Source: Polynucleobacter antarcticus (GTDB lineage Bacteria > Pseudomonadota > Gammaproteobacteria > Burkholderiales > Burkholderiaceae). From it: DNA of 64,000 bases. Positions 57,924 through 64,000 of this stretch are shown here, one piece after another. The notes under the pieces were generated by a model that had not been told where the DNA came from, searched no databases, and worked only from the letters and a program-made list of their open reading frames with translations. The stretch spans positions 806,001 through 870,000 of the forward strand of contig NZ_CP028941.1 of assembly GCF_013307245.1 (NCBI RefSeq), given 5' to 3'. The position numbers were made by a program, and so were the translations under genes. The stretch's first letter is position 1, and the number at the start of each line of letters is the position of its first letter.

Positions 57924-58298
57924 TTACAGATTGAAGGTAGGTGGGGCTTGAGATTGATACAGCCCCAGAGGAAAGCGGGCTGCGATAGGATGGTTAGCTA
58001 CTGGGCTTACTGCACTAAATACGCTGCCCTGATAAAAATGAAAGGATTCTGCGGGTAAGAAACCAGCGAGGGTGAGGGCATCTAATAAGTGGCAGCTGGC
58101 TGAACTATGCTCTGCAGCTGCATCTTGTTTGTCACAGCTTAATTCAACGGTGTGATGAGTAATTCCGGAGTGGGAAATAGCATGTTCATAGCCAAGCCAG
58201 TGATTGCCTAATACGCTGATCAGCAAAAAACTGAGGGCAATCAAGCCCCTCGAAGACTTCTTGAATTTGCTGAAAAATAAGGCGTTCATAGTCGTCAT
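57924..58298 (-). CDS. Small secreted histidine/cysteine-containing protein (DUF2946-like)
   Basis: From ATG 58298 the protein has 124 residues, with one hydrophobic N-terminal segment (GLIALSFLLISVLGNHWLGYEHA) and a short periplasmic part carrying His and Cys residues (SHSGITHHTVELSCDK, EHSSASCHLLDALTLAGF). Proteins of this build are often next to TonB receptors for metals. ATG 58289 is an alternative start. Longer frames run through the tRNA-Pro gene antisense and are not real. It lies 97 bp upstream of the receptor on the same strand. Confidence 0.65.
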   Translation of the reverse strand: MTTMNALFFSKFKKSSRGLIALSFLLISVLGNHWLGYEHAISHSGITHHTVELSCDKQDAAAEHSSASCHLLDALTLAGFLPAESFHFYQGSVFSAVSPVANHPIAARFPLGLYQSQAPPTFNL

Positions 58299-58308
58299 GG
58301 TACAGGAT

Positions 58309-58338
58309 TTGCCCTCAAGGGCCTTCTCGGTGTAGAAT
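58309..58338 (+). promoter_or_regulatory. Promoter of tRNA-Pro
   Basis: TTGCCC at 58309-58314 and TAGAAT at 58333-58338 with an 18-bp spacer; the -10 is preceded by TG-like bases. The tRNA begins 12 bp after the -10. The promoter lies just outside the start of the divergent small gene. Confidence 0.6.
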
Positions 58339-58349
58339 ATCGATTCCGT

Positions 58350-58426
58350 CGGAGTGTAGCGCAGCCTGGTAGCGCACCTGCTTTGGGAGCAGGGGGTCCA
58401 AGGTTCGAATCCTTGTACTCCGACCA
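58350..58426 (+). tRNA. tRNA-Pro (TGG)
   Basis: A 77-nt cloverleaf. The acceptor strand CGGAGTG pairs with TACTCCG, followed by A and an encoded CCA. The anticodon arm CCTGC-TTTGGGA-GCAGG gives anticodon TGG, and the T-arm contains GGTTCGAATCC. The convergent APC permease stop is only 8 bp away. Confidence 0.97.
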
Positions 58427-58434
58427 CTTTCCCT

Positions 58435-59799
58435 CTAGTTTGATCCCGTAGCCTTTTTCAGGCCCACTACCCTTAAAGCAATCAGTGCCATGATGCCAAT
58501 TAGCATCACGTAGAGCGATATATAGATCGCACCCTTACTATGGGCATAAGCAAAGCTAGAGTAGGCTAAATAGGCGCAAGATACGCAGAACAAAATAGGA
58601 GTGAGCGGAAACAAGGGGATGCTAAATTCTCGTTTCTGATGAGGGTACTTAAGCCTCAATACAAACACCGCAATACCCACTAAAAATAAGAAGCTCCAAA
58701 ATACCGGGGCCGTAAATTCCACCATTGCTTCAAATCCATCTGCCTGAAAAGCACCAAAACCCACTAAGGCGAGACAAATTGCGCCTTGCACTAAATAAGC
58801 CAAACTAGGTGAGCCGCGTTGTGACTCCCACTTACCCATAAAGCGTAGGCCATGCCAGTCTTCCCCCATGGCATAGTTAGTGCGGGCTCCTACAATCATC
58901 GTGGCATTAATACTCGTCAATGCCGCAATCGCAACAAAGAGACCGAGTAGTTTTTCACCAATAGGGCCAAAAGCCAGACCTAGTAAATCAGCTGGCGCGG
59001 CTTTACTTGATGCGAGTTGCCCCATACCTAAGCCGGCTATTAATGCCCCGTTGACGAGCAAGTAAATGACAGTAATAAGTAAGAGGCTGAGCACAATCAC
59101 AGAGACCACAGTTTTACTACCGCCACGAACTTCCGCAGAAATGTAAGCAGATTCATTCCAACCACCAAAGGTCAGCAGTACAAAGACCATGGCCAAGCCT
59201 AAGAGCCCTAAAGGTGGCGTACTAGAAAAGAGCGGGGCATGCTCGACAGCAGGAAGAGGATTTCCTAATAAACCAAAACCCGCAACAATGATGGCAATTA
59301 AACCCGCTACCTCAAGAATGGTCAGGATTGTCTGCATACTCGAAGATGCATGAATACCAATTAGATTGACTAGGGTGAGGCCAGCAATAATCAGTAAGGC
59401 CCAGACAACGGTGGAGTAGGGACCTAGTGAGAGTACTTTGGTCATGTAATCCCCAAAGACAAATGCTAATAGCGCTATAGAGCCTGTGTTAATAACAGTA
59501 GCCTTTGCCCAACCATATAAAAAGGACACATTTTTACCGTAGGCCTTATACAGAAAATGATAGTCACCACCCGCATGAGGATAGGTCGTAGCCAGTTCGG
59601 CATAGCAGAGCGCGCCGGCTATAGAGATCACCGAACCGGCAATCCAAACACTCATCATCCAGCCGATATCCGAGGTAATTCCCGCGACCATTGAAGGCGT
59701 TTTAAAAATCCCTGCGCCAATCACAATGCCGACGATGATGGCAATGGCACCGGTGCGTGAAAGTAAACGCTCTGGCACCTGAGAAGACGGCTCGCTCAT
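58435..59799 (-). CDS. APC-family amino-acid permease
   Basis: A 454-residue inner-membrane transporter with about 12 helices. The first helix contains IAIIVGIVIGAGIFKTPSMV, the unwound Gly-rich motif of APC transporters, followed by AGALCYAELATTYPHAGGDYHFLYKAYG. These features resemble the LAT/basic amino-acid exchanger branch. Substrate is unknown; the SLAYLVQG and PHQKREFSIPLFPLTPILFC regions are typical of the superfamily. On the minus strand it runs towards tRNA-Pro and would produce antisense RNA to it unless stopped. Confidence 0.87.
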   Translation of the reverse strand: MSEPSSQVPERLLSRTGAIAIIVGIVIGAGIFKTPSMVAGITSDIGWMMSVWIAGSVISIAGALCYAELATTYPHAGGDYHFLYKAYGKNVSFLYGWAKATVINTGSIALLAFVFGDYMTKVLSLGPYSTVVWALLIIAGLTLVNLIGIHASSSMQTILTILEVAGLIAIIVAGFGLLGNPLPAVEHAPLFSSTPPLGLLGLAMVFVLLTFGGWNESAYISAEVRGGSKTVVSVIVLSLLLITVIYLLVNGALIAGLGMGQLASSKAAPADLLGLAFGPIGEKLLGLFVAIAALTSINATMIVGARTNYAMGEDWHGLRFMGKWESQRGSPSLAYLVQGAICLALVGFGAFQADGFEAMVEFTAPVFWSFLFLVGIAVFVLRLKYPHQKREFSIPLFPLTPILFCVSCAYLAYSSFAYAHSKGAIYISLYVMLIGIMALIALRVVGLKKATGSN

Positions 59800-59867
59800 A
59801 CTATAAGATTAGGAGGCTGGGAGGCTAGGAAGCTAAGGGAAGTAAAAGACTAAAACCAACTAATGGC

Positions 59868-60710
59868 TTAATTACGTTTCCCAGAAAACTCATTATAAAT
59901 AGTGTCGCCTCTATCTTCACCTTTGATGGTGGAGTCTGTAACAGTAGCGCGGACAGTATGGTAATTGTTTTTTGCATCCAGGTAACCAAACTGCAATTTA
60001 TTACCATCCAATTTTGGATTAATAATAGGTTGGGTATTACGGCCGATGGTTAACATGCCGCCGATACGCTGAAAGTGCTGAACTAGGCTTAAGGTAGTTT
60101 TAGTTTGCGGAGCTGAATAATCTAGAGTCCATTCGCCAACGACATTGGCGGGTACCTTCCAGTAGTACGCTTTACCGGGTTTATCAATTTCAATATCTGC
60201 TTCCCAGTCACCCATAGTAAAAGCATGCGAAACCACGCGAGTCCCGGGTTTCATTTTGAGAATAGTAGGGCGTAGCTTTAAATTGAGCTCAGGTAAAAGA
60301 TAGAGCGTGACAACGGAAGCTTTACTAAAATCCTCTTTAAAAATATCACCCTGAATAATTTTGACCTTATCTGCAACCCCTGCACGTACAGCATTGCGTT
60401 GACCTAATGCAGCCATGCTTTCGTTGTACTCAATACCCACGGCACGGGCTCCAAAATCCTTTGCTGCGGAAATAGCAATTTTTCCATCTCCAGCACCTAA
60501 GTCGTAAACGAGGTCTTTAGGGCTAACCTGAGCGGTTTGCAACATCTTGATAATGAGTTCATTACCAGTAGGAACCCAGATCACATCCTTGCCATCTTGA
60601 CCTACGCTAGGACTGAATTGATCATCACCTTGATCAGAGGTATTTTGGGCAATACTGGCACCCATCACTATGATCGATAGGAGCAATACTAGGTATTTAA
60701 GGATTTTCAT
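59868..60710 (-). CDS. Class I SAM-methyltransferase-fold protein with signal peptide
   Basis: A 280-residue protein. The N-terminus MKILKYLVLLLSIIVMGASIA is a clear signal peptide, cleaved near residue 21. Residues 67-100 (LVYDLGAGDGKIAISAAKDFGARAVGIEYN) are a complete SAM-binding motif I and II, and IIQGDIFKEDFSKASVVTLYLLPELNLKLRP continues the fold. The C-terminal 90 residues form a beta-rich extra domain. A SAM-dependent enzyme in the periplasm is odd because SAM is cytoplasmic. Either SAM is exported, or the domain binds another ligand, or the N-terminus is an uncleaved anchor. Substrate unknown. Confidence 0.75.
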   Translation of the reverse strand: MKILKYLVLLLSIIVMGASIAQNTSDQGDDQFSPSVGQDGKDVIWVPTGNELIIKMLQTAQVSPKDLVYDLGAGDGKIAISAAKDFGARAVGIEYNESMAALGQRNAVRAGVADKVKIIQGDIFKEDFSKASVVTLYLLPELNLKLRPTILKMKPGTRVVSHAFTMGDWEADIEIDKPGKAYYWKVPANVVGEWTLDYSAPQTKTTLSLVQHFQRIGGMLTIGRNTQPIINPKLDGNKLQFGYLDAKNNYHTVRATVTDSTIKGEDRGDTIYNEFSGKRN

Positions 60711-60836
60711 ATTAGGCTGATTTGGCTAAGTTAATTGAATATAAGAACTACCACGATCATAAATTAAATCCCAATCTAGGAATAGGGCGGAGGGGCTAAA
60801 AGGCTCTTGTCGTTTAGAATAGAGCCCTATTACTCA

Positions 60837-60913
<77 letters not shown>

Positions 60914-61030
60914 ATTTATATATTGCAAATAGCGTAATCGATTGGCCAGACTGTGATCAGGCTGGATCCGTTGGCAGGTGCTGATCTTGTGGTGTCGATC
61001 TTATCCGACGCGAAATGGGGTGGGGCATGC

Positions 61031-62338
61031 TTAGAGTAGGGTCTTCAATTCGGCTTCTTGTGCTTTACAAATAGAGTCATCTAAATGGAGAGCATTACAA
61101 ATTTTCTGAAATCTTTCAAATAAATCGCCCCTACTTAAGCCGCCGAGATTGAGAACAGCATAACGGTAGCTTCCCAGCCATTTTATTTCACGTTCTAAAC
61201 TAGCCCCTTTTTTGTAATACAGCATCATAGTAGAGTCTGGATATGGGGCAAGTGCGTCGACTAACTCTTCCTTGCTTGGAATTCTTTGTCTCAACGGCTT
61301 TTCAAAGTGTCGAAAGATAAAACTGGCTGTGCACTTAAATTTGCCTTCACCTTGAATCAATTTAGGATCTTCACCAACAGCTAAACTAAAGAGCATGCTA
61401 TAGGGATTACATCCATCAACGCGTTCATATAAGTTAACCAGTTGCGATGCCATACGGGGATTAATCTCAACAATTTTTAATTGGTTTGTCTCCTGCGAAT
61501 ATATAAATTCAATGTTAAAAAACCCGTGTTGATAGTTGAGCCCTTCAAGTACTTTTTGGGTAATAGCTTTAGCTCGATCCTGAACCGCATTCGGCAATCT
61601 CGAAGGGTACTCAAAACGCATAAATGCTTGTGTTCCTGGATACATAATTTCGTCAATAATGCCCAGAAAATAGGCTGTACCTTTGATGCAATACCCATCA
61701 ACATTAATTTGTTGGCCATTCAAGAGTTCTTCGGCCAGCATCCCATTCGCATCAACATCCATGGACGTAAAAAGCGGCATAAGGTCTGCAAATGGCTTTA
61801 CTAACCTTCTGATTAAAAATTCTTCAAAAAAGTTGAATTTAAGGTGCTGTTTTAGCTCATCTACATTATTAATCTGCCTTGCTAATACAGAATAAGTTGC
61901 CTTAATAGGCTTAACAAAAAATGGATAATCTAAGCCGACTGGCTCCTGCGAATTGAATGGATAGGGGATGTAGCTAAAGCGAGGCACGACCTCGGGCGCA
62001 ATTTTTTGCTGCATTAAGCGACTATAAAACTTATGTTGGCACGCAATAATAGCCAAGGGATCATTGCCGGGTAGGCCTAAACGCTGCGCTAGTACTGCAG
62101 CAATTAACGTACCAAATTGCTCATGGTTACTAACAATACCATCGACCCCAAGAGGTCGGTACTTATATTCTAGTTGATCAATATAACGTACAACATTAAA
62201 GCTAAGAAGTTGCGCATTTTCTGGAAAGCGAAATAAATCAAACCCTTCAAAGTAAAATTGGTAATGACTGGAATAGTGTTGTGCTTGTAGCGCAATTTGA
62301 TCCCAATCTTTTGCAAACAAAATTAAGATTTTTTTCAT
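61031..62338 (-). CDS. ATP-grasp domain protein, function unknown
   Basis: A 435-residue protein with an ATP-grasp carboxylate-amine ligase-like domain. It has a Rossmann-like N-terminus (GVDGIVSNHEQFGTLIAAVLAQRLGLPGNDPLA), FFVKPIKATYSVLARQI near residue 140 (ATP lysine), FNIEFIYSQETNQLKIVEINPRMASQLVNLYERVDG near 285-320 (Mg-binding Glu and Asn), and a C-terminal 90-residue part. It would join an amino group to an acyl phosphate, but I cannot name substrates. Its start overlaps the stop of the SRPBCC gene by 4 bp (ATGA), so the two are coupled. Confidence 0.8.
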   Translation of the reverse strand: MKKILILFAKDWDQIALQAQHYSSHYQFYFEGFDLFRFPENAQLLSFNVVRYIDQLEYKYRPLGVDGIVSNHEQFGTLIAAVLAQRLGLPGNDPLAIIACQHKFYSRLMQQKIAPEVVPRFSYIPYPFNSQEPVGLDYPFFVKPIKATYSVLARQINNVDELKQHLKFNFFEEFLIRRLVKPFADLMPLFTSMDVDANGMLAEELLNGQQINVDGYCIKGTAYFLGIIDEIMYPGTQAFMRFEYPSRLPNAVQDRAKAITQKVLEGLNYQHGFFNIEFIYSQETNQLKIVEINPRMASQLVNLYERVDGCNPYSMLFSLAVGEDPKLIQGEGKFKCTASFIFRHFEKPLRQRIPSKEELVDALAPYPDSTMMLYYKKGASLEREIKWLGSYRYAVLNLGGLSRGDLFERFQKICNALHLDDSICKAQEAELKTLL

Positions 62339-62943
62339 TTACATTGCTCTGGAATGAAACCTGCCTTGCTTGTAGCTTTCTGTAACATTTTCTCAAAGCG
62401 CTTTTCAATACGGGCATTCATAAAATACTCAATAACAAACAAAGGAATTGCTTGATCAGGCAATATAAATGCGGTGTAACTAAAAAGTGTGCCATTCGAT
62501 TTTGGAGTTAAGCGCCAAGAGCCGCGATATTCCTTAAAGTAGCCTTTAACCTGTTTAAGGTCCATACCATATGAAGGTAATTGCGTGTAATCGATGACTG
62601 ATTCAAATTGAGTTGAAAAAAATAGAATCTTGTCCTCAATTTGCTGTTCAACTCGTATCCTGTTTTCAGACAAGCGTGTAATTTTGCTGGCTCTAATGCC
62701 TTCAGATTGCTCACTTTCTGAAAAATCAGTCAATAAAGCATAAGCTTGGCATTGACTGAGTGGAGCCAGATAACTTGCATGCACCTCAAAACCACCATTG
62801 ATTTGGGAAATTGCAATAGTAATAGCGCCATTTTTATCGCTATTACTTGCTAGGGCTACGCTGTCCCAAACAGGGTAGCTTGCGAATAGGGACATTAATA
62901 TCGTCTTTGCAGATGATCTCAATAAATGAATCAAGGGCTTCAA
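62335..62943 (-). CDS. Secreted SRPBCC/START-like protein
   Basis: A 202-residue protein with a likely signal peptide (cleaved near VALA, residue 33). The rest follows the SRPBCC pattern: ISQINGGFEVHASYLAPLSQCQAYALLTDFSESEQ, RVEQQIEDKILFFS, and GSWRLTPKSNGTLFSYTAFI with a C-terminal helix (VIEYFMNARIEKRFEKMLQKATSKA). Such folds bind hydrophobic ligands or act as polyketide-cyclase-like domains. It lies 7 bp after ccdA and overlaps the ATP-grasp gene. Confidence 0.72.
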   Translation of the reverse strand: MKPLIHLLRSSAKTILMSLFASYPVWDSVALASNSDKNGAITIAISQINGGFEVHASYLAPLSQCQAYALLTDFSESEQSEGIRASKITRLSENRIRVEQQIEDKILFFSTQFESVIDYTQLPSYGMDLKQVKGYFKEYRGSWRLTPKSNGTLFSYTAFILPDQAIPLFVIEYFMNARIEKRFEKMLQKATSKAGFIPEQCK

Positions 62944-62950
62944 TTAAGCG

Positions 62951-63679
62951 TTAAAAAGTCGTTGTTAATTCAGTGAGCCAGTCAGGAGAGTGTTTTAATA
63001 GGAATGCTTCAAGTGGCTTATCGCGGCCTGTGATTACTAGTAAGCTGATGACGATAAGAAAGCCACCCAGCAGTTGCTTTCCTAACTTACCAGTGCTACC
63101 CAAACTTCCCTTTACCCTTTGCATAGTAGCGCGTGATAGCACGCCAAGTAGCGCTAGCGGTAAACCAGCGCCAAACCCAAAAATAGCCATGACCAACACA
63201 ATCTTTCCTAAATCCTTACCCTGGCTAGCTAAGGTAATTGCAGCCCCAAGGGTAGGGCCTACGCAGGGCGTCCACACTAAGCCTAACAGCGCACCAATTA
63301 AGAACTGCCCAAATAAACCATCGACAGTTACCTTCGCTAACAAGGTGTTACCAGTTCCACTGAGACCCGACATTGCAATAGCAAAACGCTCCTGTAATTG
63401 GGTGGAAATCAATACAATTCCAATCATGCCCATGATGATTGCAGCAAATAAACGAAAGCTATCCTGTGCAAAACCAATGCTAGATCCTAGGCTGGCAAGA
63501 GCAGTTCCAATGACTGCAAAAGAGACGGTTAGGCCGCCAGCCAGAGCGAACGGCCCAAATCGATGTTGATGGGCAGCTGCCCCAATAATAATAGGGATCA
63601 AAGGTAAAACACATGGGGAAAGGGTGGATAAGATTCCGGCTAGGAATGCAAAAAGAAAAGACCCAATCCCAAAATCCAT
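62951..63679 (-). CDS. CcdA-type cytochrome c biogenesis / disulfide reductant transporter
   Basis: Inner-membrane protein with six helices that carries reducing power from cytoplasmic thioredoxin to periplasmic partners. The two redox cysteines lie in LSTLSPCVLPLIP (near residue 23) and WTPCVGPTLGAAI (near residue 136). Length is 242 residues. It starts on the stop codon of the upstream thioredoxin-like gene (TAATG), so the two form a DsbD-like system split over two genes. Confidence 0.88.
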   Translation of the reverse strand: MDFGIGSFLFAFLAGILSTLSPCVLPLIPIIIGAAAHQHRFGPFALAGGLTVSFAVIGTALASLGSSIGFAQDSFRLFAAIIMGMIGIVLISTQLQERFAIAMSGLSGTGNTLLAKVTVDGLFGQFLIGALLGLVWTPCVGPTLGAAITLASQGKDLGKIVLVMAIFGFGAGLPLALLGVLSRATMQRVKGSLGSTGKLGKQLLGGFLIVISLLVITGRDKPLEAFLLKHSPDWLTELTTTF

Positions 63680-64000
63680 TAAATAGCCTGCCTAGCCAAT
63701 TTTGATAAAGCAACTTCCTTTGTATCGCCAGTAGCACGTACTACCTCTTTGCCATTTTTATAGACAATGACAGTACTTTGTGAGCGAACTTTTAAGGTCT
63801 TTAATAGGTCTTTTTGAGTATCAAATTCCACTTGATAAAAAGTCACATTTTTATACTCTGGATCTTTCATCAGTCCAGTAAATACTTTATCTTGTGATTT
63901 ACAAGTTGAACACCAGTCTGCATGAACAGAAATAATCGCAGACTTACCTTGTTTTTCGATATTGGTAAGCTCGGCTTCCGTCATGAGTTGACCTGCAGCA
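63679..64000 (-). CDS. Thioredoxin-family protein, 5' end outside window
   Basis: The thioredoxin fold carries WCSTCK as active site (WCxxCK, as in DsbD gamma domains), then QVEFDTQKDLLKTLKVRSQSTVIVYKNGKEV with the cis-Pro region changed (QSTVIV). The frame stays open upstream of ATG 63984 to the window edge, reading AAGQL just before it, which looks like the end of a signal peptide. The true start is therefore probably beyond base 64000 and the protein is periplasmic. It is the electron acceptor expected for the adjacent CcdA. Confidence 0.82.
   Translation of the reverse strand, partial: AAGQLMTEAELTNIEKQGKSAIISVHADWCSTCKSQDKVFTGLMKDPEYKNVTFYQVEFDTQKDLLKTLKVRSQSTVIVYKNGKEVVRATGDTKEVALSKLARQAI

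Noticed and set aside
58299..58427. N-terminal extension of the small secreted protein (MVGVQGFEPWTP...)
   Set aside because: This segment is the antisense translation of the tRNA-Pro gene at 58350-58426, a well-known annotation artefact. The ATG at 58298 is the credible start.
60914..61030. Possible integration remnant beside tRNA-Arg
   Set aside because: No repeat of the tRNA 3' end, integrase or phage gene is seen nearby.

Overview
The window looks like a chromosomal segment of a small-genome betaproteobacterium of the Burkholderiaceae, most likely Polynucleobacter or a close relative. The reasons are moderate, AT-leaning base composition for a Burkholderiales genome, the gene order carA-carB-greA-DUF4149-yhbY-rlmE-ftsH-folP-glmM-pst-phoUBR-ppx, and the protein sequences themselves. 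This assignment is inference from gene order and family resemblance, with no database search. I see no insertion sequence, prophage, CRISPR array or rRNA operon. Two tRNA genes are present (Pro-TGG and Arg-TCT). No stretch longer than about 300 bases lacks a gene.

Layout. 1-8.6 kb: the distal half of the complex I operon (end of nuoG, then nuoH-N) closed by a clear terminator; nuoH and nuoL each carry a one-base frameshift as sequenced. 8.6-12.9 kb: a Nudix ADP-sugar hydrolase, a DUF1178 protein and a polar amino-acid ABC transporter. 12.9-17.5 kb: catabolic genes (mmsA, an Old Yellow Enzyme, a tartrate/D-malate dehydrogenase-like protein) and a SprT-like protein. 17.5-26.3 kb: an RND efflux pump overlapping dnaQ, then rnhA, a YafS-like methyltransferase, gloB and mltD, an order also found in E. 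coli apart from the efflux insertion. 26.3-39.8 kb: prpE, then the housekeeping run carAB, greA, yhbY, rlmE, ftsH, folP, glmM.

39.8-55.7 kb is the most interesting part: a phosphate-stress supercluster. It starts with a textbook Pho box in front of pstSCAB-phoU-phoB-phoR. A small metal/arsenate-type island follows where Burkholderiales usually carry ppk1. Then comes ppx, and then a four-gene minus-strand operon reading metallophosphoesterase (PlcP-like), glycosyltransferase (Agt-like), diacylglycerol kinase and an OlsB-like N-acyltransferase. Divergent from this lie a PlsC/OlsA-like acyltransferase and a PPK2 polyphosphate kinase. Pho-box-like 11-bp repeats sit before the PlcP-Agt operon, before PPK2, before ppx, and at an orphan position at 46.9 kb. 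Together these genes look like a module for phosphate scavenging, polyphosphate handling and replacement of phospholipids by glycolipids and ornithine lipids under PhoB control.

55.7-64 kb: a ZnuD-like TonB receptor with a small secreted partner, tRNA-Pro, an APC permease, an apparently secreted SAM-methyltransferase-fold protein, tRNA-Arg, and a tight minus-strand operon of thioredoxin, CcdA, a secreted SRPBCC/START-like protein and an ATP-grasp enzyme, whose joint function I do not recognise.
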